The position numbers and the translations under genes were made by a program. The notes under the pieces are model-generated. The model saw nothing but the letters and a program-made list of their open reading frames with translations. It was not told the DNA's origin and made no database searches. 64,000 bases of DNA from Mycoplasma sp. E35C (lineage in GTDB: Bacteria > Bacillota_I > Bacilli_A > Mycoplasmatales > Mycoplasmoidaceae): positions 806,001 to 870,000 of the forward strand of contig NZ_CP068418.1 of assembly GCF_019873825.1 (NCBI RefSeq), in the 5' to 3' direction. Below, in pieces: positions 9,552-21,983 of the stretch; position 1 is the stretch's first letter; every line of letters begins with the position of its first letter.

Positions 9552-10271
9552 TTAGTTTTGATAAATCTTTTTGTTTATAACTCAGGGAAACAAAATTAGT
9601 GGTATTGCTGATTTTTTATTTTTTAAATTTAATTTATCAACAATATTTTTAATCCTTACCAAATCATAAATAAAGATTATCATCTTGATAAGAATTGATA
9701 AGAGAAAAATAGCCAACATTATATAAGCAACCGCATTATATTCAGTTGTTAAATAATTTTTATAAAAAGAATCTTCATAAGTAGATAATATTAAAAATGA
9801 ACCTAATAAAATTAATGTTCCAAATATTGTTTTTGTTAAATTTATTGAAAATAAAAAATGGAATTTTTGTTTGTTTCAATTTAAATCTCGATCCTTATTA
9901 AGATTATTAATTCTTTTGAAGATTAGACCATCGATAATTATTGATAACAACGGAATGAATGAAATAAAAGTTCAAAAAACATTAATTCTTGCTAGTTCAT
10001 TAATGTTTTTACTTAATACAACTTTGTTTATTCAATAAACAAAGTTAGCACCAATAACAAAGGATAAAGTGAAATAGTTTACTAATCCAAATAAAAATAA
10101 TCCTTTGATTAAATCTTCTTTATTGTTTAAATAAATTTGATCACTATTATTCATTAAATATCTAAACAATAATATTGATGTTAAAAATAAAATTAAAGTA
10201 GCAGCAAGAATACAATTAAGAATTAAACTGCGATAACTCATAAAGGTTAATGCACTTTTAATTGACTTCAT
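9552..10271 (-). CDS. Membrane protein, SYRS pair, distal copy
   Basis: A 239-residue protein with about five hydrophobic segments (N-terminal LILNCILAATLILFLTSIL; LVNYFTLSFVIGANF; FWTFISFIPLLSIIIDGLI; two more after residue 150). It shares with the upstream gene the MSYRS/ISYRS start, the SFIPL...IID segment followed by a basic Arg/Lys loop, an S(I)(N/D)(L/I)T-TIFG element and the ending FPWxxxKxxYxN. The two are therefore paralogues. The frame overlaps the end of the upstream gene by 14 bases, indicating translational coupling. No family assignment is possible. Confidence 0.78.
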
Positions 10272-11160
10272 TAATATTAACCTCTTTATTTGAGTTGTTT
10301 TCTTCTATATTCACAAAGAAACAATCATTTTCATACATTGATTTAGTTAAAATTCATGGAAAGAAAACAATTTTATAAAATTGATGCTTATTGTTGTTAA
10401 ATTGATTTAAGAATGATTTTTGTTTGTTTGCAAAATCATCTGAAAAAAGAACTATTCCAATAATTAAACATAAAACTATTATTAACAAAGAACAGCTAAT
10501 TATAAAAAGAAAAAGATTATATAAATCTTGATGAAAAGCAAATAATTCTTGTTGTCCTGATCAAAAAGCAAAAGACAATAAGATTGTTAAAATTGCTCCA
10601 AATATTGTGCTTGTAATATCTATTGATATCTTAAAATGAAAGTTTAAATCATTCTGATTAATTTTTCGATTTATCCTACTTTGTTCAAGAATTTTTAAAA
10701 TTCTTATGAATTCATTTGATATAGTAACCGTAAACAATCAGTGTTCTTCACGTTTTGATAACTCATCGTTTTTAACAGAATTTTCAATAGAACGGTTGTA
10801 AATAAAACAATCGATTATAAATCCTATTAATGGAATAAATGATAATAAAACCCATGCAAAATTAATTCTTGTATGTTGCTTAATTAAGCTTCTTAAACTA
10901 ATTTTATTGATATAAAAAACAAAAGCCATTCCATAAGAATAACTAGATGCAACAAAGAAAACAAAACCAACACTGGAAGTAAGATAACTAAAAACAATTG
11001 ATGATAAATCGTTTGTATCATCTTTGGTTAGTTTTGCATCACCATTAAAGTAATTCAAATAAAACAACAAGAATATCAAAATGAATAATAATGCTAAAAA
11101 CTGGCAAACACAACTTCGATAACTAATAAATCTTAATATTCTTCTTGTTCTAAATTCCAT
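10258..11160 (-). CDS. Membrane protein, SYRS pair, proximal copy
   Basis: A 300-residue membrane protein, first of an overlapping pair. Hydrophobic segments occur at about residues 18-38, 58-85, 100-125 (WVLLSFIPLIGFIIDCF), 190-210 and 225-250. A charged C-terminal tail (NNSNKEVNINEVN) runs into the start of the next gene. Marks FISYRS, SFIPLIGFIID and FFPWILTKSMYEN match the downstream copy. A perfect 11-bp palindrome lies 25 bases ahead of the start codon. Function unknown. Confidence 0.78.
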
Positions 11161-11184
11161 TATTAACCATATTTAATTTGACAA

Positions 11185-11209
11185 CTTAAAATTAATGCTT
11201 AATTTTAAG
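11185..11209. repeat. Perfect 11-bp palindrome ahead of the membrane gene pair
   Basis: CTTAAAATTAA and TTAATTTTAAG with a 3-base centre (TGC), 25 bases upstream of the ATG at 11160. The position fits an operator or promoter overlap. No T run follows in either direction that would make it a clear terminator. Confidence 0.5.
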
Positions 11210-11285
11210 GATTAAATCAATTTTATTAAGGGTTATTTACTTTGTCAATTTTTTAATCTGAAATTAATTAAAATTTGGTGAACAT

Positions 11286-11312
11286 AAAAAAACGCAGGAC
11301 ATGTGTCCTACG
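11286..11312 (-). terminator. Terminator of the 16S rRNA transcript
   Basis: In the minus direction the RNA forms a hairpin around AGGACA/TGTCCT with flanking CG pairs and then seven T. It lies about 190 bases beyond the 16S 3' end, outside the processing stalk, and shows that the rRNA transcript ends here without a 23S gene. Confidence 0.8.
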
Positions 11313-11353
11313 CAAATTTTAAAGGGATAAATTATGAAATATTATTTTTATTT

Positions 11354-11386
11354 GAATGCCCCTTGATAACTGAATAGAATCTGACC
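11354..11386 (-). other. 3' arm of the pre-16S processing stalk
   Basis: This segment is complementary, in the minus-strand transcript, to the leader segment 13023-13054 over about 32 bases with two mismatches and two G-U pairs. The shared core is CTGAATAGAATCTG. The pair closes a loop that holds the whole 16S rRNA, as expected for an RNase III processing stem. Confidence 0.8.
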
Positions 11387-11502
11387 AACAATGTTTAAGT
11401 TAATAAATTTGCTTTAATGGGTTTAACTATTTTGTTGGATTTTAATTTCACCGTTATTTTAGTAACAGGTGTATATCGTGTTTGTGTATTAATATACTCC
11501 AT

Positions 11503-13022
<1,520 letters not shown>

Positions 13023-13054
13023 GACAGATTCTATTCAGTTTTCAAGGAACATTC
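13023..13054 (-). other. 5' arm of the pre-16S processing stalk
   Basis: Leader segment immediately before the mature 16S 5' end, complementary to the trailer arm at 11354-11386. Confidence 0.8.
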
Positions 13055-13089
13055 AGCTGCCAACAACTATTAAATTGACAACCTCATAA

Positions 13090-13118
13090 ATAATAACATA
13101 TTTTTTTAAAAATAACAA
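13090..13118 (-). promoter_or_regulatory. 16S rRNA promoter
   Basis: Minus-strand -35 TTGTTA (13113-13118), a 17-base spacer and -10 TATTAT (13090-13095). Transcription would start near 13083, about 60 bases ahead of mature 16S and just outside the processing stalk. Good spacing and position; the hexamers are near consensus. Confidence 0.55.
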
Positions 13119-13162
13119 CAATATTTTTATTATTGTCGTTTTTTAAACAATTAATTATCTAA

Positions 13163-13465
13163 TTAATCTAATAAAGTTAATAAAACTTCTTTAGGAATAA
13201 ATCCAATTTTTTTATTTTCTATTTCACCATTTTTAAAGGTGTATAGAGTTGGAATACTTGCTACTTGGTATTTAATTGATAATTCTTCTGCTTCATCAAC
13301 ATTTACTTTAATAAATGTTCAATCAGTTTTTTCTTTTGAAACTTGTTCAAAAACAGGACCAAACATCTTACAAGGTCCACATCAATCAGCATAAAAATCA
13401 ACAACTACTTTTTTGTTATCTTTAATTAATTGTTCAAATTCAGCTTTACTTGTTACGTGTTTCAT
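13163..13465 (-). CDS. trxA: Thioredoxin
   Basis: Thioredoxin, 100 aa, with the active site WCGPCK at about residues 28-33 (the Trp is TGA, so this gene is split under the standard code), VDFYADWCGPC before it and the cis-Pro region VASIPTLYTFKNGE. It reduces protein disulfides in the cytoplasm. It follows topA after an 80-base spacer that holds a perfect 18-bp inverted repeat ending 8 bases ahead of the ATG. Confidence 0.95.
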
Positions 13466-13472
13466 ATTGAAT

Positions 13473-13533
13473 ATATTTAATTTTTAATTTGAACGAACAG
13501 TTCTATATTTACTGTAAATTAAAAATTAAATAT
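13473..13533. repeat. Perfect 18-bp inverted repeat between topA and trxA
   Basis: Arms ATATTTAATTTTTAATTT (13473-13490) and its exact complement (13516-13533) around a 25-base loop; the loop itself has the inner pair ACAGT/ACTGT. The stem is all A/T and no free T run follows, so it is not a textbook terminator. In the transcript it would end 8 bases before the trxA start codon. Confidence 0.75.
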
Positions 13534-13544
13534 TTGTTAAATCA

Positions 13545-15701
13545 CTAAATAATCGATGAATCACGAATTGATTCGTCATCTTCTTCAGATTTTGGTTCTA
13601 AGCTCTTGGTAAATTTACAAGTTGGAAAGTTTGAACAGCCCAAGAATTCTGTGTTTTTGCTCTTGCGTTTAGATACTCTTCGCACTAATTTTGAATGACA
13701 TAAATCACACTCAACACCATCTTCATAAATGATGATTTTAGGTTCTTTGTTAGGCTTGTCTATGTATTTACATTTTGGAAAATTCGAACAACCAACAAAA
13801 GCACCATATCGGCCTTGGCGTTGAACTAATCTAGAATCACAATTCGGGCAATTTCTACCTTCAATGTATTCAACTTTTTTAACAATTTTACTTTTTGCTT
13901 CTTCTAGATCATCTGAGAATTTAGTTCAAAAATCTTTTAGATAAATCACATCATTAGTTTGACCATGAGCAATTTCATCTAAGGTTGTTTCCATGTTTCT
14001 AGTGAAGGCTTTATCCATGATTGCAGGGAAATTTTTATCCAATTCACTAGCCACTTTTTGACCTAATTCAGTCATCTTATAATAACGACTGTTTAATAAT
14101 TCAGCATAATTTCTTTTTAATACAACATTAAGAATTGTTGAATAAGTTGAAGGACGACCAATACCTTCAGTTTCAAGTGCTTCAATTAATGTTGCTTGAG
14201 TATATCTTGGTGGTGGAGTAGTTTGGTGCTCATTGATCATCACATCCTTAGCTTCAAACTCTTTACCAACACTGAATTGTTCTAATTTAATTTTTCTTAA
14301 ATGATCTTGGTCATCAAAGTGAGAATAAATTTTCTTATAACCATCAAATTTAAGAATATTATTGACAGCATAAAATTTATTTTCGTTATTAATAAAACGA
14401 ATATTTACTCGTTCATAGATGGCTGGTGCCATGTAGTGAGCAACAGTTCTAATTCAAATTAATTTATATAAACTGTATTGATCATTGCTAACCTTATCAC
14501 GAATTGATTCTGGAGTAATTGTGATATCAATTGGATGAATCGCTTCGTGAGCATCTTGAACTTTAATCTTTTGTTTTTTCGCAGATTTTGGTTCTTTAGC
14601 TAATTGTTCAGCATTAGCTTGGTAATTTTCACCATAAGTTTTAGCAATATAGTTTAAAGTATATTCACCAAATTCTGGACTTAATCTTGTGCTATCAGTT
14701 CTTGGGTATGAAATCAATGCGATTTGTTCGTTATTAATTTCAACCCCTTCATATAATTCTTGAGCAACTGATGTGATTTTAGCTGATCTTCATTTTAATT
14801 TATTAATCGCATCTTGCTGTAATGTTGAAGTTTTATAAAGTTCTTTTGGATATGAATTTTTTAATTTTGGTGCATCGATTGCATACACCTTATATTTATC
14901 AGTTAAATTATCCTTAACAATTTGTGCGTCAGCTTCTGAATTAAAGTCAATACCACTAACTTCTTCTAGTTCTTTGAATGATAGTTTTTTGGCTAAATCA
15001 TCGTTAATTTTTCTTAACATTAATTCTGTGCCATCTTTAAGCACAACATCTAACGTTCATCAAAATCTTGGAACAAATTTATTAATTAATTCTTCACGTT
15101 CAGTAATAAATTTTAATGCGATTGACTGCACTCTTCCAGCTGAATCAGCATTTAATTTTGATTTCATTAAACTTGATAATTTAAAACCAATTAAACGGTC
15201 AAGTCTTCTTCTTGTTACTTGTGATGAAACCCAATCATCTTGGATATCACGAGGGTTAGCTATCGCATTTTTAACTGCTTTTTCACTAATTTCATTAAAG
15301 ACAATACGCTTACATTTTTGAACATCAACACCACGTTGTTTTAAGACATCATAAACGTGTCAAGAGATCGCTTCACCTTCACGGTCAGGGTCGGTAGCTA
15401 GATATACTTCATCAGCTTTTTTTGCTTTTTTAACTAAGTCTTCAATTAATTCTTCTTTAGTTAAAGTTTTTGGTTTTTTATCTTTATTAGCTTTTGTAGA
15501 TTTAGCTGCTGACTTTTTTTCTTTAATAACTTCTCACTTTGGTGTGAAGTCTTCTAAATTAAAACCTAAAGTGTATTTAGGCAAATCACGAATATGACCC
15601 ACCGTAGCCACAATATCATAATCATCACTCAAATATTTCTTTAAAGTCTTAATCTTATTGGGCGACTCGATTACTAAGATTTTTGAGTTTTCAACAGCCA
15701 T
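13545..15701 (-). CDS. topA: DNA topoisomerase I
   Basis: Type IA topoisomerase, 718 aa, which relaxes negative supercoils. The Toprim domain opens the protein ([24 protein letters not shown] at ~115-121). The active-site Tyr is in [12 protein letters not shown] (about residue 332). The C-terminus (from ~600) carries two four-cysteine zinc ribbons, each with a GCSNFPxCK element. An extra Lys-rich insert ([12 protein letters not shown]) lies near residue 70. Read from ATG 15701 with several TGA Trp codons. Confidence 0.95.
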
Positions 15702-15826
15702 GGTGTGTGTTCCTTATTTATTAGTGTCTTTGTTGGATTAATTTTATCTAAAAATCCAATGAAATTCTGAACTAAACTGTTTATATATTTATATATATAA
15801 ATTTGTTAGCAAAAGTATAAAAATGA

Positions 15827-16477
15827 TTAATTATGATCAGCTCTGATTGTTTGTAACATTGCTTGTTTTTGTTGATCATCTAGTTTGTAAAAATACGAAC
15901 CTGAAACAAAATCAGAAACCAATCCTTTTAGTTCGATTGCTTTGTCAAGCGTGATCCCACCATCAATTTCAATCGGTAAATCTTTGTTGAATTTAATTAG
16001 TTTTGCAATATTACGATAAACCAAAGGTTCAAATGATTGTCCACCAGCTCCTGGTTCGACTGACATTAAAGTAACATAATCAACTAATTTAATGTATTCT
16101 AAATATTCGTTGATATCCGTATTAAATTTAAATGCCAAACCAACTTTTTTATTATTAGTTTTTAGATAAGCTAAATATTTAGCAATTAATGGTTTGTTGT
16201 TAGCTAATGGCTCAACATGAAATGACACAGCATCACATTTAGTTTTAGCGTATGTCAGAATGTTGTTTGCCACTTTATTGACCATTAAATGCACATTAAC
16301 TTGATAACCAAGTTCATGCAATTTATCAACATAGCGTTCATCAAAAGCTGTGTTGTTTACAAATTCATCCATCACATCATAATGGATTTTATTAAGTCCC
16401 AAAGAACGATAATGAATTAGTTTAGCTTCATCAAAATTGTTAAGCATTGGTAAGATTGAAAACAACAAGTCGCTCAT
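15827..16477 (-). CDS. rpe: Ribulose-phosphate 3-epimerase
   Basis: A TIM-barrel epimerase of 216 aa joining ribulose-5-phosphate and xylulose-5-phosphate in the pentose phosphate pathway. Marks: HYDVMDEFVNN (metal-binding Asp), VNVHLMV, SFHVEP, SVEPGAGGQSF (phosphate loop) and EIDGGITLDKA (catalytic Asp). It starts inside the stop of pgi (TAATG), so the two are coupled. In Bacillus rpe follows rsgA; here pgi lies between. Confidence 0.92.
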   Translation of the reverse strand: MSDLLFSILPMLNNFDEAKLIHYRSLGLNKIHYDVMDEFVNNTAFDERYVDKLHELGYQVNVHLMVNKVANNILTYAKTKCDAVSFHVEPLANNKPLIAKYLAYLKTNNKKVGLAFKFNTDINEYLEYIKLVDYVTLMSVEPGAGGQSFEPLVYRNIAKLIKFNKDLPIEIDGGITLDKAIELKGLVSDFVSGSYFYKLDDQQKQAMLQTIRADHN

Positions 16478-17763
16478 TACTTACCTAACATTTTGAACAT
16501 TCTTTGTTTGTAATCTTCAACCCCAGGCTGGTCGTATGGATCGTGTCCTAGTAATAAACATGAAGCAGAAGTTGCTATACACATTCAGTAATAAACATAA
16601 CCAAATGCATAAGCATTGTTTTGTTCAACATCAATTTCAATGATTGGAACATCAGCATTAGCATGAGCTAGTTTTGTCGCTTGACATGCAACGTAGTTTA
16701 ATTCGTTAACTGATTTGTTAGCAATGTAATCTAATTGATCATCGTTATCAAATTGAGATTTAGCTAATTTTAAGCAGTTACTATTACCTTTTTCAAATGA
16801 AAATACTGTTTCAAAGAAAATCTTCTTACCTTGTTGGTATAGTTGTCCCATTGAGTGTAAATCAGTTGTATTTACTGAATAAGTTGGGAATAAAGAATTT
16901 AAACCTTTACCTTCACTTTCACCAAATAATTGACGATGTTGAAGCATTAAATATTCATGTTGTTCTTCATAAGTTACAGCAATTTCAACATCTTTTTTAA
17001 GTTCAGTGTAAAGATAATATCTTAGTGCTGCATAACAAAAAGCAGTGTTTTTGGTTAAATCACCAGTTTTAAATAAATCAGTTCTTGCTTGGTTAGCACC
17101 ATTAATTAAATCTTTGTAATTAATACCTACTAATCCAGCTACTAACAACCCACTTGGTGTTAATGTTGAATAACGTCCACCAATACTTGAATAAATCGGG
17201 AACATTGCATATTTATTCTTAACAGCTAGATCGTGCAATACACCTTTTTCTGGATCAGTAATTGCCACAATTCGTTCTGGTGCTTTATCTTTGTATTGTT
17301 TGTATAATTCTTCTCTGAATAATTTAAATCCAACAGATGGTTCTAATGTTGTTCCTGATTTTGAAACAACAACAATACCTCAGTTTTTATCTTTAATTTG
17401 TTCAAAAACACTTACTAATGAATTTTCACTTAAACTACGAACAAAGTGAATTTTTCTTTTTTGTTGACTTGGTAGATAAGCAGCCATATCTAAAATAGCT
17501 TTAACACCAGTGAATGATCCACCAATACCAATTACAACAACATCAGTAATTTTTAATTCATCCCAAGCTTTAATTTGATCGTCAATTTTTTTGTATAAAT
17601 CACTAAAATCTTGATTTACATAATCAATTCAACCTAGCATATTAGCACTAGGTGTTTTTTTATTAATTAATTGATCATAAATAACGTCTAATTTCTTTTG
17701 ATATTTGCTTGTTAATTTAGCATGATCAACATCTTTTATCAGGTCAAATTTTAATTTAATCAT
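16477..17763 (-). CDS. pgi: Glucose-6-phosphate isomerase
   Basis: Phosphoglucose isomerase, 428 aa, glycolysis step two. Marks: VVVIGIGGSFTGVKA (~80-94), VVSKSGTTLEPSVGF (~130-144, phosphate binding) and SSIGGRYSTLTPSGLL (~190-205). The C-terminal active-site stretch near GYDPYDQPGVEDYK is seen as DPYDQPGVEDYKQRM at the end. It is coupled with rpe by a 1-base overlap and follows rsgA after 36 bases. Confidence 0.95.
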
Positions 17764-17799
17764 TGTTCTCTCCCTTTTAATTGTATTGTTAGCTTTATT

Positions 17800-18624
17800 T
17801 TAAAATATCGTGCTGATTAGACTTAAATATATTTGATAGATTAATGTATTAATCTGTTTTTTAACAGCGCAATCAATGCTGTTTTCTAAATGTTGGCAAT
17901 CCTTAAATTTACATAAAGTTTGTAAATTCTTAAAATCAATTAAGCCATAACTTAATTGTTCTTTGCTTAGTTCTAATTTAAAAATAGAAAACCCTGGTGA
18001 ATCAACTAAATAACCATCTAAAAAACGATAAAGTTTTGTTGATGTTGTTGTATTTTTTCCCCGTTTAAGTTTAGTTGATACTTCTTGAGTTCAGATTTGA
18101 ATCGAATTATCCAGGCGTTTAATTAAGGTTGATTTACCAACTCCACTATGACCACAAAATAATGTTGTTTTATCTTTAATTAAATTTTTTAATTGATCAA
18201 AATCTTGATCATTATTAAGTCTAAAAACTTGATAGTTGCTATCAATCAATGCTTGATAAATTTTGTTAAATTCTTCGTAGTTTTTTAACAAATCCAGTTT
18301 AGAAAAAGCAATCAGTGGTTTGAAGTTTAATTGCGATTCAAAATAGATCATAAACTTCATTAATTGTTTTAAATTTAATTCTGGATCTTTAAGTGAAAAT
18401 ACCAAAATTACATAGTCCAAATTAGCAACCTTTGGTCTATTTAAATAATTCTTACGATCAATTAATTTAATGATTTCATATGAATCATTAACTTCTAATA
18501 AGTCGTTAGCTACCAGTTTAATTTTTTGGTATTTTCACTTACCAGGAGCATGGAGTTTTATGATTTGATTATTGATCTCACAAAACAAATCATTGGCATT
18601 GATTTCAATAATCCGAGCAATCAT
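17800..18624 (-). CDS. rsgA: Small ribosomal subunit biogenesis GTPase RsgA
   Basis: A circularly permuted GTPase, 274 aa, checking 30S maturation. Order of parts: N-terminal OB-fold (1-~70), G4-like FSKLDLL (~117-123), P-loop GHSGVGKSTLIKR (~165-177), G3 VDSPGFS (~215-221), and a C-terminal zinc part with C-x4-C-x-H (CKFKDCQHLEN). Its start overlaps the kinase stop (TAATG). This prpC-prkC-rsgA order is the Firmicute one. Confidence 0.93.
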
Positions 18625-19871
18625 TATTTAGTTCCTGTAAAGTTATAAATTAACAATCCAGTTGTTAATAAAATAATTAAAATTACCAACCCTGTGATTA
18701 ATCAAAACGTTCAATATTTAAAAATAATTGGTTCAGATTCTACAGTGATTTCAGTTGGTTTGAATAATTCATCTTGTTGTAAAACCCGTTTTTCAATTGG
18801 CTTTAATAGTTCTTCGTCTTTATTAGCTTCAATATTATTAAGATCAATTAAAATTTCTTCACACGAATTATATCTAAACTTGCGATCTTCTTTTTTCGAT
18901 GCCATACAGCGAAAAACAATGTTCTCAACACTGTTGGGAACATCAAAACCCATCGCTTTCATCAAAGGCACATCGTATTGTTTAGGTAAATTAATTACTT
19001 CTTGGCCTTTTTTATTTTGTTTGATGAACGGTTTTTGTCCTGTGATCATTTCAAACAAAATTACCCCAAAAGCATAAAAGTCATATTGAACAGTTGGTTT
19101 TTTTCTTTGGGTTAGTGGTCCGTTGGTTTTAGGATTGATAACTGGTTTTTTGTGTTCGTCAAAAACAATTTCTTTATCAAGCACATCAGGACACATATAA
19201 TCTTCTGTTCCAAATAATGCTTGTTCGTTGGTTAAGATTTTTAAAGCAGCATCAGTCGTAATTGATGAAGCAATCCCGAAGTCAATAATCTTTAATTCAC
19301 GATAGTCCTTTGATAACATTAAGTTTTCAGGCTTAAGGTCACGGTGAATGATTTTATGCGAATAGTTATGTAATTTTTGTATCCCTTCAACCATTCTTCT
19401 GAAGTAATACAGCGCTTCTTTAACTGACAGACTACCTTTGGTCGAGATATATTTTCTTAACGTCACACCTTGGACGTATTCCATCACGATAACAACAATA
19501 TCTTCTAAACGAATAAAACGATTGTTACGTTCAACGATTAGTTCGTTATCTGAAATATCATATGTTGAAATCAAGTTGGGATGACTAATTCTTGAAGAAG
19601 TAATTAGTTCTTGGCGTAATTTAGTTCATTTATCTTCGCTGTCTTCTGGATTCTTCTTAACAATCTTAACAACAACAATGCTTTTTTTAGCACCATGAAC
19701 TTTATTAGGCTCTGCCATGATGTTTCTGGCAGTATAAATGACAGAGTTCATCCCCCCTTCAGCAAGCTGTTTGATAATGACATATTGATTAAATAATTTG
19801 TCATTCGGGATTAGATAAACATTCGAACGGTTATTTTTTTTATTGGCTTTATTTGGCTTATTATTAGCCAT
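18624..19871 (-). CDS. prkC: Serine/threonine protein kinase, PrkC-like
   Basis: A Hanks-type kinase, 415 aa. The Gly-rich loop reads LAEGGMNSVIYTA (~36-48), the catalytic loop HRDLKPENLM (~175) and the DFG motif IDFGIAS (~195). A transmembrane helix (LITGLVILIILLTTGLLIY) is at the very C-terminus with only a handful of residues after it, so the outside PASTA domains of Bacillus PrkC are missing and no ligand-sensing part remains. It overlaps the phosphatase gene by 8 bases and rsgA by 1. In mycoplasmas such kinases act on cytadherence and surface proteins; the targets here are unknown. Confidence 0.92.
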
Positions 19872-20658
19872 TCACAACCTCAGTTAATTTAATTGCCACC
19901 ACACTTAAATTGTCATTTGACATCGCATTCATTCCGTTTTCAATTAAGTTATCCGTAACTTTTTGCATATCGTCTGTAATGCTTAATAAATCGTGGAATT
20001 GTTCAGGCATTACGAAGTTATAAAAACCATCAGATGATAATAATAAATATTCATCATGGTCGTTTAGATAATCGATTGAAGTATCAAACTCAAGTTTGCT
20101 AGTATCTTTTGAAACGATGTTAGTTAAAGCTAATAATTCTTTTTCATTAGCTTTAAATGTAACTGGTGAAGCTTTGATTTTTTTCAGATAGTTATACAAG
20201 TTATGATCGTTGGTAATTTGGTTTACGTCTTTATTTTTAGCAATCAAATAAGCGCGAGAGTCACCAACTCAGAAAGTATAGATTTTTTTATTAGCAATAA
20301 TTGACAACACGATTGTTGTTGCCATTTGTTTTAATGAAGCATTTTCATGTTCTTTTTTGAACTGTTCATCATTAGCTTGAATGTAGTCATAAATTTGTTG
20401 TTTACATCTAAACAATAATTTATGGAATCATTCTTCAACTTGTTCGTCTTTAAGGTTATTAAAATTGGTTGATAAAAAGGTTTCTTGGATTAGATCACGA
20501 GTTAATGAACTAGCAATCGCACCACCTTTATATCCACCTAAACCATCACAAACTAAGCCCATAATATTGTGATATTGATTTGTGCCAACAAAGACTGCAT
20601 CTTGGTTTTCTTCACGCACGATCCCAACATGGGTTGAACTTGCATAAATCTTTTTCAT
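19864..20658 (-). CDS. prpC: PP2C-type protein phosphatase, PrpC-like
   Basis: A PPM-family Ser/Thr phosphatase, 264 aa, partner of the adjacent kinase. Motifs are THVGIVREENQDA (motif 1), VCDGLGGYKGG (motif 2 with the metal-binding Asp), LLLSSDGFYNF (motif 8) and DNLSVVAIKL (motif 11). It starts in the gmk stop (TAATG) and ends inside the kinase start, so gmk, phosphatase, kinase and rsgA form one translationally coupled chain. Confidence 0.93.
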
Positions 20659-21227
20659 TATTCAATACTTTCTTTAATTAACTTTTTGATTTTATCAATC
20701 GTTTTATCTAAATCATCATTAACAATAACATGATCATAGAACTCTTTATGTGCATATTCTTTGATCGCTTGTTCTAAACGCTTATTAATTGTTTCATCAC
20801 TTTCTGTGCCACGTTTTTTTAAGCGATTAATTAATTCATCTTGTGATGGTGGTGTTATAAAAATACTTAATGTCCTAAAACCTTTATTTAAAACTTGCAA
20901 CACGCCCTGGTATTCGATTTCTAAGATTAGATTTTCGTTTTTATTAACGATCTCTTTAACGGTTGATAAAGGGGTTCCATAAAAATTATTAACATAATTA
21001 GCATATTCTAATAATGCGTTATCATCAATCATTTTTTGAAACTCTTCTTTGGTTTTAAAGTGATAATGAACACCATCAATTTCATTTTCACGAATTTTTC
21101 TAGTGGTTGCTGAAATTGAAAGGTTTAATTTTAATTCTTTATCTAATAACAAATGATTAACAATTGTTCCCTTACCCACTCCACTTGGACCTGATATTAA
21201 TATGATTAGACCTTGCTTGGAACTCAT
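20658..21227 (-). CDS. gmk: Guanylate kinase
   Basis: GMP kinase, 189 aa, making GDP. P-loop GPSGVGKGT (~13-21), GMP-binding part SISATTRKIRENEIDGVHYHF (split here: SISATTRKIR then ENEIDGVHYHF), and lid EIEYQGVLQV with RLKKRGTESDETI. It opens the gmk-prpC-prkC-rsgA-pgi-rpe operon. The 94-base gap to def holds the divergent promoters. Confidence 0.96.
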   Translation of the reverse strand: MSSKQGLIILISGPSGVGKGTIVNHLLLDKELKLNLSISATTRKIRENEIDGVHYHFKTKEEFQKMIDDNALLEYANYVNNFYGTPLSTVKEIVNKNENLILEIEYQGVLQVLNKGFRTLSIFITPPSQDELINRLKKRGTESDETINKRLEQAIKEYAHKEFYDHVIVNDDLDKTIDKIKKLIKESIE

Positions 21228-21321
21228 AATGATTGTTAAATTACAGTATAAACTAGCTGTTTAAAATTCAAAATTGCTTTTTAATATTTTAATATTTATA
21301 TTTGATAAGAACATTATTAAA

Positions 21322-21915
21322 ATGAAAACACCATTAAAGCCATCTAATGATTGACTAGTAACAGACGCTAATGAAAGAATGCGAGAAGTCTGTAAAACAG
21401 TAACATTTCCATTAAATCAAGAGGTGCTAGATACTATTGATAAGATGTTAGCTTATATTGATGAAAGCTTTTATGATCGAGCTGACCAATATAAGATTAG
21501 ACCAGGTATCGGAATTGCAGCTAACCAATTAGGCTTATATCAAAGAATGTTTTATATTCATTTTACTGATTTTTGTAACCAAGAACATAAATATTTATTA
21601 ATCAATCCAGAATGGATTGAAAAAAGTGCTAACAAGGCTTATTTAAGTGTTGGTGAAGGTTGTTTGTCAGTGCCTAAGGATAAAGACGGATATGTGATTC
21701 GTGCTGAAAAAGTTAAATTAAAAGGTTTTGATTATTTACAACAAAAAGAAGTAACAATTGAAGCACATGGATTGTTATCAATGTGCTTACAACATGAAAT
21801 GGATCATTTAGAAGGTAAATTTTATTATGATTCAATCAACATGATGAAGCCTTATTTCACCAAACCTGAATGGGTTTGTTTAGAACAAAAACCTTGTGGT
21901 GATTGTAAAAAATAA
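21322..21915 (+). CDS. def: Peptide deformylase
   Basis: Removes the formyl group from new proteins. 197 aa from ATG 21322 (a TGA Trp at residue 11 hides this start). Motif I is [10 protein letters not shown], motif II EGCLSVP (metal Cys) and motif [12 protein letters not shown] (HExxH-type metal site, written QHEMDH). The C-terminus [12 protein letters not shown] is Cys-rich, an oddity with no known role. It is a single gene followed by a bidirectional terminator. Confidence 0.95.
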
Positions 21916-21936
21916 TTAGGTTATTAGATAAAAAAA

Positions 21937-21966
21937 GATTAGCGGATTGAACGCTAATCTTTTTTA
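21937..21966. terminator. Bidirectional terminator after def
   Basis: Stem GATTAGCG/CGCTAATC, seven-base loop, T run to the right and A run to the left; serves def and the minus-strand MFS gene. Confidence 0.88.
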
Positions 21967-21983
21967 TTTTGTTTTAGTTTCTA

